In this document: in pieces, positions 21,000 through 34,452 of the stretch
Position numbering within the stretch: the stretch's first letter is position 1
Layout: each line of letters begins with the position of its first letter
NCBI GenBank assembly: GCA_028015205.1
Contig: CM051520.1
Location: 7,722,501 to 7,786,500, forward strand
Direction of reading: 5' to 3'
Length of the DNA stretch: 64,000 nucleotides
From: Mytilisepta virgata
Taxonomy: Eukaryota > Mollusca > Bivalvia > Mytilida > Mytilidae
Position numbers and translations under genes: made by a program
The notes under the pieces: generated by a model
Database searches by the model: none
Seen by the model: only the letters and a program-made list of their open reading frames with translations
Told to the model about the DNA's origin: nothing

Positions 21000-23430
21000 A
21001 CTTGTTAATTATGTACTAGTAACAAAACAGTCATAGTGCACAAACATTAGTTACACAATAGTTTCTGATGTTGAGGGCCATATAACGATATATGCACTGC
21101 CCTTGGGCTGTGGGATGGACCAGAAAAAACTCAAATGACCCGTAATATGTACAGTATATGGTATATGCAATTTAACATCATAAACGAGTTATCTCGTGCA
21201 GGGTTGCTCTAAACCGATGGTTTTTTCGGAATAATATGATGAAGAGATCAAAACATGTTTTCGAAATGATTTAGTCATTCTACTTTCGTCTCACGATAAT
21301 ATGGAGGTCTCGGGATAAAATACGGTGTAACATGCAATACATGTGTTAATATTTAATTATAGATTGTTTTCTTGTACATTTACCCTACCGCAATTTTTAC
21401 ATTATTTTGACTCTGGTACATGTTGGTTTTATTTGTACATGTATTATAGAATCTGTATTCAAGAACATACATGCAAATTATTCTTTTTTATTATTACCAA
21501 GTGTATTTATGCTTAGTTTAAAACTATTGCTTTTTAGATTATTTCATGACTTTTTTTCAGTCAATTATGTACATGACAGATGTATGATGCGCACTCCAAA
21601 AGAACACATTTTTATACCATTAGTTGTTTCCAAAGAAACATTAAACCTCCTAGTATCAAATAAATAAAATGAAATTAAGAAAAGAGATAATTCTATCTGA
21701 CTTTCAATTAGAAACGCATAGAGTTTTACAGTAAGGGTGAAATTTATACGACGAAAACAAAATTTTAAAGTAATTTAGTTAATACAATTGCATTTTGTAT
21801 CAAGTGAAAGGGTAACAAGAAGATAAAAAGCGAGATCGAATCATTATGGATAAGGGCATTAAATACAAATGACAGGAAACGAAACAGATTAGATTAAAAT
21901 TTAACCTCAGAATTAGGCGTTATATCTTGCAATAGAAAACATTAAAGACCTGAGTAATAGAAATGGTCGGAAAATGCGACTAGAACGTAGGGTAAGAAGT
22001 TGGGTAATTTTCCCCTGTATTTATTTCACTTCTAGGGTTATTTTCAAAAAGTCGCTAAAACTTTTCAAAATCTCTGGACGCATATCCTGGTATGTGGTCT
22101 CTAATGATTTGCTAATTATAACTTAACAAGTAAGTTAAAATAAAAAATTCTACATACCTCATTATCAAAAGACAGTTTTAACACACATTTGCCATATTTA
22201 TGTCTTTAAGTCAGTTTTTCGACGTGAAGAAAACTCAGAACCAAAACGAATTTTTGGCTGTAAGTGAGATAATGTATCTGCTTTCATATGCCAATAGAAT
22301 GGTTTTGATTCTTAATTTCCTTCTTGTCAATATTGAAAAAAATTGGATGACCAAAATCGCCTATATTCACGACTTTTGCCGGTAGACAAATTGAACTTAT
22401 TAATTATTAAGCATTAAATTTTTGTTTGCTAACTAAAAATGCATTGCATACAATCGTTAACAATAAAAAAAAAAAATAGGTAAATATTTAAGATAAAAAA
22501 ATCAATTGTTATGAGTGAAACAAATACAGGGGAAAGTAGCCCTACTCTTTTGAAACAGCCCGATGGGTTTAAATGTACAGATAAGAACTCATTAACATCT
22601 CTGTGAAAATCAGGAAAAAAATCAAAGAATGTTTTCCTTCTTAAAAAACTTCAATCTTTTTTTGATTCTACGATGGAAGTAAATTTTACAGAGCACCCAA
22701 CATCACGAACTGGCTAGACTGCTCACAAGGATATTCGAAAATTACCAAAATAAAAATTAGGTACCAAAATAAAAACCCTTATCATTTTTCCCCCACTCTC
22801 TGGCTTTAAAACCAAAACATTAACAAATCAATATACATTTGTACAGGTTTAAAAGAAACTTTGTTTAACTTTGCTAAACATTTTCTTTCTCTCGTATCGT
22901 ATTTTCTTTACATAATTATATAAAAATGAGAAGCGTGAAAAACCTTGGGTTATTGTTATATATTTATATTTTTTCTGGAATATCGGTTAAGCTAGTCTAC
23001 TTACAATAACCATTCTGTTCTCGGTAATGATATCAGTTATCATGTAATTCGTTACGACCATAAAGCGAGCAGATATTGTATTTGTAATATGTCGTTGACT
23101 ATTGTTTTTTTTTCAAAAATTAATACCTTTCACGTAGTTTAGAAATATAGAATGAGAAAAATATATCTTTTTTCATGTTAATGTATTTCCTAGGAGATTC
23201 TAAACATAAATATTCCTATAAATGTTATTTTATTTGCTTATTAATATTAAAGGTAGCTCTTGTTTTGTGTCAATAATAACATATCAGAAAAAGCAGCATT
23301 TAATAGTGGATTATCAAATTATACGTGTATATAAATGAAAATTTTTATTTCTGCGATATTACAAGGAATAACAAAATTATGGAGAAACCATTTCATTTGG
23401 AGGCGGCAGGAAGTAAGGGACCTTGGTTCC
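21000..23430. other. No gene seen; AT-rich spacer
   Basis: Reading frames at 21407-21667 and 22200-22385 are AT-driven and lack motifs. The second copy of the short repeat noted at 20007 lies at 22708-22747. Confidence 0.55.
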
Positions 23431-23439
23431 TAGCAAAAA

Positions 23440-24010
23440 AAATTTTGCGGCATCAATGAGCTGCATTTTATTTGGGGGCGAGATAGCGAGCCCAATTTTT
23501 AATTATTTAATTCCAGGTGATATTCCTGCCTGTTTCAATAAATGTTTGAGTCTGCCTTTTATACCAAATATATAATCTCAAGTTCCGTTCTTACCCCTCC
23601 CCAAATAAAATTAAGTGGTAACATTTCTCATAATATATATCTAATATATATAATGATAGATATACGGTTACCCAGTAAAATAGCTAGGCACATGTGATGC
23701 CTCACGGGAGCTCAATCCATAGAGCTGCCTAGCGCGTCCCCAGTTGGCGAATAGGGTAAACTCTCTCGTTGGAGGGGGGGGGGGGGGGGGTTGTCAGGTC
23801 ATAATACAGAAAGCTTGACCGCTCACCATAGTCGGTAACGTGTTTGGAGAATGCCACACTACCTGCACGCTAAAGACCCCTTTCTGTACTTTTCGAAAAA
23901 GAGAAGCCTTATGCCGCTACAGAAGGCTAAATTATCCGACCCTACCCATCCATCCACCCTTTTACAGTTTGAGTCAAAATTGGTTTCCCACTGTGTCCCG
24001 CCCCATCCCT
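23440..24010. repeat. GC-richer block with poly-G tract, probable old dispersed repeat
   Basis: The segment 23690-23960 is richer in GC than its surroundings. It includes 'GGAGCTCAATCCATAGAGCT' (a small inverted repeat), a poly-G run at about 23774-23790 and 'CCGCTACAGAAGGCTAA', which recurs near 53908. It resembles a dispersed element, but I cannot classify it and I see no coding frame. Confidence 0.4.
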
Positions 24011-24905
24011 ATTTGATTTTTTTTTAAAATTGTTGAACTGTTTCTCGTTCCGAAGAAGCATGGAATATTTGCCACTGGACGTAAGCAAAAAACAAATAAC
24101 ATATTTAAAAATATTATATGATATATACCGACTTATGTATATGGAAAGCACCTTTAAAATAATTTAGCTTCGATGAAGGCAAATATTTTGAAAAGCGGAA
24201 AAATGTAACTCGGGATGGTTTAATTTTTTGTTATCTTCAAAAGTAAGCATTCAAATAGGATCAATTCAACCCGAAGAGAAGAACTTTGAGATATTACAAA
24301 AGAACTAACGTAAAAAAAGTTGTTACATGTAAAATTGCATAAAACTGCTATTTAAGTAACTAATTTGTAAAGTTGAATTTACATTATTCGTCGTAATGTT
24401 TTTTCTCTGCAAAATAATGCTAATAATTGCTACCAAATAAAAATATACTACAAATCTAAACTTTGCATTCAAAGACAGTTTTAAGACAAGTATGCTATTT
24501 TTAGGATTTTCAGACCAAGGACACTTTGAACCCATGTCATTTGCCGTAACTGCGTACATACCCTCTGCCATTCTACAGTAAACTGGGTTTGGTTCTGAGT
24601 GTTCTTTATAACAATATTTCGAAAAATGATAACATCTTCTGTGCAACTGACCCAAGTTTATTAGTAGAAAACTCGAACTTATTAATGGCTAAGCAATAAA
24701 TATTCTTGTTGTTGTCTTTACAGAGTTAGACTTTACATTGTATATATATATATATATTGTATGGAGAGGATTTATGTAAGTTGTTATAACTTGTATCCAA
24801 TCCAAATTGTTATTAGACAATAAAATATGTTTAAACTAGAGTTAGACTATCCTGATTCTGTTGTTTCTATGTTTGTGTTTTGTGAACATTTATGTTAATT
24901 TTGTC

Positions 24906-25007
24906 TGAGATCTGTGTGAGATCTGTCTGAGATCTGTGTATCGTGTGAGATCTGTCTGAGATCTGTGTATCTGTGTGAGATCTGTCTGAGATCTGTGTGA
25001 GATCGTC
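24906..25007. repeat. GAGATCTGT minisatellite, ~10-22 bp units
   Basis: About eight occurrences of GAGATCTGT alternate with GTGT or CT spacers. The block lies in otherwise plain AT-rich DNA. Confidence 0.9.
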
Positions 25008-25748
25008 GGAGGATGGCTATTGATTGGTATGTCATTGCTGATATTTCCTGTTATCCGTTTTGTTGTTTAATTTAACTGATATTCGTTGCTCTGGAGAATC
25101 TGTATAAACAAGGAGATAACTTGCCAAAGTACGCATTATTACGCGTATCATAGAATGTTCATAGCAACAAGAAGTTTGTTCATAATAACAAGAAGTTTAA
25201 TTTGTAAATGCACAAGTGAAATAGAATGTTTAGTACATATTCATAGCAGTTTTATTTGAATATAGGAAGATTGTTCTTTTGAATATATACAAGTATGTAA
25301 ATATTTGATGATTTGCCAAACTGCATTTCTTCCATTACATCTACTTAAGTATCATAAAAGGAGTAACAGAGAAAAGCCTCTTAATTGATTTGTTAGACAG
25401 AAAAACATAAAAATCATCTTCGTTGATAGTTAATTGTCAACATACAATATTTGATAGACTAGATAAGCAGATTTATTTGGATTGTCGCTTATTATTATTT
25501 TTTATTATAAATAATTGTTCAGTGCACCAGCAGATTTGTTCTGTCACAGTCTCTGACTTTTTTTTCTATTTCTGCTCTGAATGAAAAAAATCCTTCAGGA
25601 GCTTAACTTACGGATTTGAATATCGATGGTGATTTTCTTGATATCAACTACACGCATTTTTCTAACTTCTTTATTTGCGTAGGGTAGAAAGGAAAGTAGA
25701 GTGTCCTACACGCACACAAGAGAGAGAAAGATAGAGATCAATTTGTGT

Positions 25749-25950
25749 TACAAAATAATACTATGAAGTGTCGTTTATAATCCTGACTGCGAGGTATCGC
25801 TACAAGTCATCACAGCCTACAGAAGATTACACAGGCATATTTATATGATTTTTGTTACTATCCTGTATTAAATGTCGCTGAATACAGAACGCTGCAGATA
25901 AATGTATAAAATATCATTATTCCCTACAGAAAACTTAAATGCACGAGCAA
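25749..25950 (+). repeat. Direct duplication, left copy (~205 bp)
   Basis: 'acaaaataatactatgaagt' through 'gaaaactt.aatgcacg' recurs at 26661-26874 with about ten substitutions and a short insertion ('aattcttt'). The two copies are separated by about 710 bp of unrelated DNA. No coding frame. Confidence 0.88.
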
Positions 25951-26660
25951 ATCAATGTGACATCCTCTGGTTTTATTGAATTCATAGTATAAAATGGAAG
26001 GGAATAAATTAAGTTATCAAGAAGATACGACTGGTGAATTGCACCGTATATTCTGTTGGTGCTAAATATATTTCACGACTATTTACGAACATTTCTATTA
26101 CACTATTCTATACCCATACCGATCTAACATTAAATTTAAACCTCTGTAACATCCTATAATTGTTTCAGGTTGTAAACATTTTTTTGCTTTGATGACCGTT
26201 CGACAATAAAATGCAGGAGTTAAGCGCACCGTACGATACTCACAGAGAAAACAAATACGTCCAACATTTTACAATATTTAATATAATCTGAGATTAGTTG
26301 ACAAAATAAACTTTTTAAGATATAGGGAATGACATGATAAACATTCTCTGCTATAATTTTGGTGCATCGAATTTGCACACTGAATACGACATCCAGTTTA
26401 ACTAAGCTAACTTCCTAATAACATTGTCCTAAAATAATTGGCCAATTATTAACAAAATATTAAATGATAAAATCCTTGTATTTTAATGAAAACCACAAGA
26501 TGTTTCTGTCTAATCTAAAATGTTTGATAGTATTATTGCCTACATGTATTTGGTAAAATCACATTTGTAAGGAACCAAAAGTACCACGAAAAGGTATATT
26601 TTACTACAAATATTATATTTTATACATAAAATGTGCTTAAAATATTCTAGAATATATTTT

Positions 26661-26874
26661 TACAAAATAATACTATGAAGTATCGTTTATAATCCTGACT
26701 GCCAGGTATCGCTATAAGTCATCCCATCCTACAGAAGATTACACAGGCATATTTATATGCTTTTTGTTACAATCTTGTATTAAATGTCGCAATTCTTTCT
26801 GAATACAGAACGCTGTAGAAAAATGTATAAAATATCATTATTCCCTACAGAAAACTTGAATGCACGTGCAAATT
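26661..26874 (+). repeat. Direct duplication, right copy (~214 bp)
   Basis: Partner of 25749-25950, in the same orientation. The flanks are not shared beyond these limits, suggesting a dispersed element rather than a longer segmental duplication. Confidence 0.88.
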
Positions 26875-26980
26875 TGAAATTAATTCTGTATCAGACACTT
26901 ACACCAAAAGGTGGGATTTTATGTTTCACAGAAATTGGCTGACTTTGAACATCCATGCAATAGTAACTTAGGTTATTTCA

Positions 26981-27330
26981 TTAAGGTGGGACGATACCAA
27001 ATCGACCATATTTAGATTTGCAAAAGATTTTGCATAAATGTAGCTACTATTGAGCTTCATTGAAATATGAAATAAAAATTGGGGGTCACCATCCTTATTT
27101 TGTAGCATTTTGGCCTTAAAAATTACAATTTTGGCGGAAAATTTACTTAGACATAACGTAAAATGACCAATTTTTGAAGAGTCATTTCCGTTCAACCAAG
27201 GAAATGAAAAACGAGATATGTAAATAGTTTGACCAAAAACTAACATAATATTTTTACGGTTTTTCTAAATCGTTCGGTACGAAGAAAAGGAGGGGGGGGG
27301 GGGGGGGTCACCGTTCTTGTTTTTAAGTGA
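26981..27330. repeat. Possible repeat with GGGGGTCACC motifs and poly-G run
   Basis: It starts TTAAGGTGGGACG. The motif GGGGGTCACC occurs at about 27064 and 27303 and also inside the foldback element near 20517. A poly-G run lies at about 27292-27307. This points to a degraded relative of the 20176-20998 family. The frame at 26968-27246 on the minus strand belongs to it and is not taken as a gene. Confidence 0.35.
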
Positions 27331-27339
27331 AATTAATTT

Positions 27340-28950
27340 GCAAATGGGATGACGGGTAAAACTTGGTACTTTTTGACGCTTTGATATTTTGACGTTACTT
27401 TTTATGACTAACTGTCAATTGATAGAGTGAATTTTTACAAGCATAAGCTTTGAAATAATGTGAAATTCAATTTTAAAATAAAAATACTTATCATAAAAAA
27501 TTTATAGAATAAAAATTGCAAGAGTTTCTTCAGGATATTCAGAAAATATTAGGCTGTACTTTTTGTTTCGTTTGTTCATCGGTATTTTTTTTATTATCAT
27601 CAGAAATATTAAAATCTGTATACAATCAATTACAACTGAATTAAAAAAAAATTATTAGGCGAAGAATTCGAATACAGTTTAATAACTGTATTTTGAAAGT
27701 GATAAGATTCACCCTTTTGAGTTCAGGATGTTTCAAATACTTTTGCAAATATTCCGTCCGGAAGCTAAAGGACAGCATAGTGATCAGCGATAATATCAGT
27801 TTTATTTTATAGGTTTCAACTTTTGTACTTTGTGTGTCGTTAGTTTCGCTCGGAATAGCAGATACTAGAGAACACTGCCTATTCGGGAATTTCGACTTAA
27901 AGGGTATCTAAAAATACATACAACGTTTTGATTACATTTATCTATTACGGTTGTATTCTGTCATTTTTTTTCACCGTGAGCGCGACACAGGCTTGCCATT
28001 TTTGAAACAAGTAAATCGCTTGATTAACGTCATTACAAAGAAGATTGAGATTTTTCGCAAGCCCTGTGATTTTTAGGGGTAAAGTTATTGTGATATTTTC
28101 TAACCATCTTTATTAAAAAACATGGAAAAACATAAATTTGGCTTTAAAAAAGACTAACTCTTGTCCTCCCCTAGCCTTGTTATACATAGTTCCTTTTAAT
28201 ATTTATTTGAGAATTACAACTTAAAAACCTTAGTTCTCCGTATTATTTAGTAGAGAATAGTGAACATCAAATACATTTGGTTTGGGCTCAGATTCTACTT
28301 CGAATGTGAGGGATTGTGGAAAACGCTTTAATGAATGAAACAATCTTGTATGCATATTTTCCTGAAAACTAAATGATATATATGTATTGTTTTTAATACT
28401 TTGTATACAAAGTGTGGAAAGGGTGGAATATTTTGTTATTTTCCATCTTCTTTTTGCTCTCTCTACTTTTATCTATTTTTTGTTTTGTTTTAGGGCCATA
28501 TTTTCATCTTGCAATGCAGATTTATTTCATAAATCGCCTTTTCTCCTATTATTCAAATCGCATCTCTTTATATGAAAGTAAAATATTTGCAAAGAAAACG
28601 GATAATAAATAGAAGTATTAATAATATTTTTTTCATATAATAACCTCATAACTCCTTGTATAATTCTCTGTTTATACAATCAGTGTATTAAAATTCTAAA
28701 AAACGATACGATAGCGTCAAGACCGATAACTCTTAACGTAACGTCTTTTGGTAACGTCCTTCCTTAATGTTGAGGAATATTTTTCCGAGGAAAATAATAT
28801 ATTTTAAGAGTGAAATATATTATTTTGCAAGTGATAATATTCCTAATGAATGCTGTGTAACACGATTTAGATAAATATAAGTCTATACTACATCAATCAC
28901 ATCAATGTTTAAAGAAATGTTGTATGAAGTGCAATATCTTAGTATAATGC
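27340..28950. other. No gene seen; AT-rich spacer
   Basis: Short hydrophobic frames such as 28387-28612 are products of T-rich composition. Confidence 0.55.
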
Positions 28951-28960
28951 ACGGTAACTA

Positions 28961-29260
28961 AAATAACAATCCAAAGATACTAATATTAGATATAGTAAAT
29001 TTATACTATGCTGTATACGACGCATTTCAAGGAGTTACCTGTCATCAGCAGCATTTTGAAGACCAAAAACCAAACTTATATTGAACAAGAAGTACTCAAC
29101 CAAAAATACCGAAATAGGAAGCCGAATTTCAGCTAAGGAGATCTACCATGTGCAATACAAGGAATGAACCAGTAGTATTTGTATTATTTTTGAATTTTCT
29201 AAATACTGATAATTTCTGTAACAAATCAATTAATAATCATATGGTTACATGGAATATTAC
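28961..29260 (+). repeat. Dispersed repeat, copy 1 of 3
   Basis: 'aaataacaatccaaagatac' through 'ggaagcc.aatttcagctaa' and 'ccatgtgcaatacaaggaat' recurs at 42201-42490 and, in part, at 42582-42780. Unclassified; no coding frame. Confidence 0.85.
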
Positions 29261-32200
29261 GTTGTTATACAATAAAAGGCAGTATGAGCGTCAAAACCAA
29301 ACATGTGTTTACAACAGGACCAACATATTTCGTTGGATTGTCATTTCCAATTACTAGTATCATATACGTGGTATTGAATTAGCTGTCCGTATGATAGGCA
29401 TACCCTGATAGCAGTGATTACAAAATTTGGTTTTACTTTTTAGTGTTCATGTCAGAGTTATTGTGTAAGTATATTATAGGAATTCATGGATATTTTCCTC
29501 TGTTGTTTGTTATAACATATAACGCTTGGACTTTCTAAAACATTATTGCCAAACTGGCAAACAATACCTAATTCATAAGTGTAATGTCTTTAATAATTAA
29601 GTAGAACTCTGAAGTTAGAGTTTTTAATGAGTCTATTGCATATTCGTTCAGGTTTGGAAAATGGTATAAAATTCAGATTTGGACATTAACATTTTCACGG
29701 AAAATTCGGGTATGACATTACCTTGTATTTTATCACTGATATTTGATTGTTTGTCAAATCGGTAATACTGACATTGATCCACTCATATAGTTTTTGTATA
29801 CATGTAATAATCAAAATAATCAGTAATCCTTTATTTCATATCGATACTTACTATGTTTTCACAATTACAAGAACAAGCCTAGAAAGTTTATATCAGACGT
29901 CATTACAATTACTGGACTTAATGTCAGCAATTTTATTAGTTCCATAACTTTCTACATGACTATTACATAATGTATTTAATAGTTCATGCCAATTTTGCGT
30001 ATCAAGTAAAGTTAAGTTATTGGTTCTTTAACACGGAAATGACTTTTACACTATGAATCAGGAAGAAGCTTTATTTGTGGTTTAAGACGTCTGCGCTAGG
30101 CACAATCCCATGTTATAGAACTGACGTTTTCATTACGGACGTACTTTACAAGTAGAGGCTCAGAGGGCTGAGCCGGCAGAAACAAGAAATAATAGGAAGT
30201 AAGCTTGTTGTCAAGATTTCAGGAGTTCAAGATCATTCTATGTAAAAATGTACACGTCGATAATTTCATTACCCACCATCAATCTTCCTTTTTTTCTACC
30301 TGCAATAATCGTTGATACGTTAATCTGCATTGTTGCTTAAGTCCGATATCTACAAAAATGGTAATCCATTCAGATATGTCTACATATTATTTCAGTTGAT
30401 CGATAGAAACAAATAAATTTCGTCTAGAATAACGTCCATAAAAGAAAAGAAAATGCATTTAACCCCTTATGTAATTGACAAAAATACTGGAGGGACAACA
30501 GAACTAATAGATATTCTGATCGACTCTACGGAAATACTGAATGATCTCTATATAGCCTGAGGTATATTGTCTATTCTACCATCATTAAAGATAGGATGGT
30601 GAACTTGCATAAAAATTTACGTATAGATAGACAATGATAGATGGAGAATTGGTTTATTTGTCACGATTACCATGATACTAATTAATTTTTTATACACACT
30701 GTATGTACACCGTAACATTGTATTTATTTCTCCATAAACCCTTATAAGAGTACTTTCACAGATTGACTTGACAAGATGAATAAACATCAGGCCCCTTGCT
30801 TTAAATTCCAGGTCCATGAACGAAAATAAATTTAAGTGGAACAACGCACTTTCTCCATTAATTTTAACACATGTCTTATAGTCTAAAAATGTCCTTAACG
30901 TTGAATACTGTTTGTCACCATTTTTTCTCTTTTGCCTTGTGGTTTTCCTGTTTTTATAAGACAGCGTAGTTTTAATATTCTCTTCCTTTGCTTATTTATT
31001 TACTGTGATACGACTATATTGAGTAGGGAGAGAAAAATATCTCCATGACGGCTGACGCATAACTTTATCCTTAGATATTTTTACATTTAAATTTACGTGG
31101 AAACATTTGGAATAACTGAGATTTCTCTATAAACAGTTGAGTGCTTTATATTTTTAATCATTGATTATCATCAACATGCTACCATCTATCTTTAAATTTG
31201 TGTTGAAGACATAGATAATTTACTCCATGATTTTAAAGCCTTTATAGGGGAATATGTTTTATTTTAAAAACATTTCTTCACATGGATACTGTTAAAATAC
31301 GGTAACTCTACTTTATATAATTCCTCAATTCTGTATTCCTAATGGGTTGATCAATCTTTAAACATTTATAATTCATAATATAAAATATTTTTTCTTGATA
31401 AATTACTGCGTGTAGATATTTGTGTTATATTTTATAATAGTTTACTCATGAAAAATATATATTGGTACCCGAAATATTATTTAATGTTATCATAATAAAA
31501 AATGAAATATTTAAATTTTTCTAGATACATGTTGGTATCGCTGACCGAGTTTTTTAATGATGTTATCAGCTTCCATCGTGTACTTTAGTTTGTTTGCCAA
31601 ATTTTAGCGCGTTGTGCTAAAGCTCAGGACATTAAGAATGACTTTGATCCACCATAGGGACTTTTGAATGGTGGGAAAATTGAAACAAAGAAAGCTATCA
31701 TATTTGATCTTATTGAAACCAATACATAATCAGGAAATGCGTAGGATATAAATAATAGATTTTATTGCAAGATACAGAAAAATGAATGTAATCTAATTGT
31801 ATTGCACTTATCAGTATCCATCAAGTGTAGAAGATACAAAACCAACAATGCCAGAAAGGAAATCCCAAATCATAATCCAGAGGATAATATCCGAACGAGA
31901 CAAACAAAAATGGAAAACGACTGGCAAACAAACAGACAACGAGAGAGACATACGAAAACAAATGCGTGGACAATTTGATATCAGGTGCTCCAGAACAGTA
32001 AGCATATCTTGTTTCGCATGCGACACCCTTCGTATTGCCCTATGGTCAAAGCCGTTAATAGGTCTATATCAGTAAAATCGTTAAGAGAACTGGAATCACA
32101 CAGGGAATATGTCAATGATCGTTTGTGACACTCACCTGATAACGATCGACCACATCATGATGTCGACCGTAAATTCTTTTAATCCATACCGCATTTAAAA

Positions 32201-33390
32201 AAAAAACCCATTTGATTTGAAATGAAATATTTTCCTCCACTGACTTCAGTTAATTATCGTCATTTGGATATGTCATTTATGTTTGCAAAGTTAAGAAGAA
32301 ATGTCTTCCCACTTTTCTCAGTAGAAAACAATATATTATTGCTATTAAAGAACCTATTATTACCACTGAGTCGATTCCTATGCTGGTAGACTCCAAATAC
32401 CCGACGGTATTTTCAGCGCGGTTGCTAGTATTTCGAAACAATCCCGAAATTGATACTTTAAATTAATTTTAGTGTTAAAAAATGTTAAATCCTGTGAAAA
32501 CTGAAGAGTATCTTCCTTGTGTACAGGTATGTACTTAGATGGTTTTAACTGTATCTCTTTGATCTATTCGAAATTTTTGAATTTGCTATTCAACATGTTG
32601 AATAATTGTTTTAGTTTCCATGTACAACTGACGAGTCGTAAATCGACTAAATGTTCACACCTTGTGAATCAAGATTGGTATCAAAGAATTTATTAATTTA
32701 TTCTTGGTAATTCACTAGATTTCACTGAAAACATCGTTTGAACTTAATTTCTATGATCATTATACAAATTATTCTACGTTTTTGTTTTTGTTTTCCCAAA
32801 TACCAACAGATAAAAGTGTTGACTATTGAAAAAGAGAGACCAACGTGTTGTAACAGTATTTTACTTTTATTACAACACCCTTAGTATGCCAGTAGAGAAA
32901 TATAATAGACTATAAAAAGTAGAAAAATCAATATCTTGTCTAGCTATAGGTAATTAGAGGACATTAAATTTAATATCAAAATATTTTGCACAATTTTTTC
33001 GTTCTTCATTTTAACAAAACAGTCGATAGACTACAGGAATGTAATTATGAGAACGGTGTCTTAAAATAATATATGGTTGTTCTTTGCGAACAGATTCGTA
33101 TTTTCATTCCATCAAATTTCACCAAGTTCAACTGCATGAATTGAAATGACCCTAGATCGAATATCAAAACGCTGTATACATACACCTTGGTTATACTTTG
33201 CAAATTGCAACGCTAGCAATCCCATGAAAAGGTTAATTTGACATCACGATCGAAGTCATAAATTGAATTCTGATGAACAAAATATTTTGAAACTTTTCCT
33301 CGATATCACTGATTTCGACTTCTAGGTACTTGTTCTATTTTGTTTACAGTTTCATTCAATTTCATATAATCATAAAAAATTAAGAATCTA
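29260..33390. other. No confident gene; AT-rich DNA with one weak exon candidate
   Basis: A hydrophilic frame at 31797-32075 ('ERKSQIIIQRIISERDKQKW') is flanked by a weak acceptor (CTTATCAG at about 31813) and a weak donor (ACA|GTAAGC at about 31999). Its charged, helical look differs from neighbouring noise, but I cannot support a gene. A diverged copy of the core discussed at 42515 lies at 32364-32410. Confidence 0.4.
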
Positions 33391-33393
33391 AAG

Positions 33394-34135
33394 CTAACAT
33401 GTGAGTAGCCATAGTTTATAATTACTAATATTCATTGTTTCTGGTGGCAGTATTTGACGTCCATGGTCCAGGGCACCTTTTCTTCCATTACACCAACGTA
33501 ATACTAACAGGTTTGTACTCAATTAGTTAATAATCATTAATATTCATTGTTCCTGCTGTAAATATATGAGGTCCATTGTATGGTCAAGACACCTCCATTA
33601 CAACGACGTAATGTTAACATGTTAGTACCCATGGTTTATAATTACTAATATTCATTGTTTCTGCTGGCAATATTTGAGGTCCATCATGTGGCCCAGGACA
33701 CCCCCTTTTCCATTACACCGACATAATGTTAAGGATGTTCACTGGTGAGTTTTAAAATAAAAAGCTTTTCATAACACTGATAAATATTGATAGTGGATTA
33801 ATAAAGGAACTAAAAGAGGGAAAAAAATTATACATGTAGGTCCATGTGCTTGTTTTCGAGATATAAGCCATTGAAAACTTGGCGGTAAAAATATGCTCTC
33901 TTGATTTACATAGCATAAGTTGTATTTCTCAAAAAATGGGTGTTAGCGGCAAAAATAATTTATGGCATTCAAATGGATAAAACCAGATTATACTGAACAT
34001 GTGACAAAAATTTAAAAACATGACCAGCGAACATTCTTAACAGGTTAGTACCAATAGTTTATGATCACTAATATTCATTGTTTCTTCCGACAATATTTGA
34101 GGTCCACCTTGTGGCCCAGGACATCTCCTCTTCCA
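33394..34135 (+). repeat. ~110-bp tandem repeat, four units, split by a MITE
   Basis: Units start at about 33394, 33505, 33615 and 34038, each with 'taacatgtkagtacc', 'aatattcattgtttc', 'tttgaggtcca' and 'tccattacaccgacgtaat' or variants. The third and fourth units are separated by the 304-bp element at 33733-34036. Confidence 0.85.
33733..34036. mobile_element. 304-bp MITE with TTAA target-site duplication
   Basis: It is flanked by TTAA on both sides (33729-33732 and 34037-34040) and interrupts a tandem repeat at its own TTAA. The terminal inverted repeats are GGATGTTCACTGGT and, from the other end, GAATGTTCGCTGGT, with the similarity continuing into a T-rich then AAA stretch. There is no coding frame. 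TTAA preference is typical of piggyBac-related transposases, so such an enzyme is the likely source; the ends do not match the usual piggyBac CCC start, so the superfamily remains open. Confidence 0.85.
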
Positions 34136-34452
34136 AAAAAGAAAACAAACATCCCAATTTTTTTTCAAAGCATGAATTTTCTCAAAGGTTTGCGCCATTG
34201 AGACATGAAAACATTTATTATGTTAAAATTTAAATGTCAGACAATTCAATTTAAAATCCTGATAGTGGCTCTTGTTCACACGTGACCTTTTCTGGTAGGC
34301 ATGTGTAAAGCTGACCGAGGAAGGCGTACGGAAATAAGTAGGGTTGTTGGACGTGCGAATCATGGCTTATCTTTAAGTGGGTTTAATGGGTATAAAAAAC
34401 ACCTGAGCGTTTGATTTAATTCAGTCGTTAAATTGTTTCTCGATCCTGCTAT

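Noticed and set aside
24323..24655. 110-codon minus-strand frame
   Set aside because: The first part looks moderately protein-like, but there is no splice context, motif or conservation that I can show.
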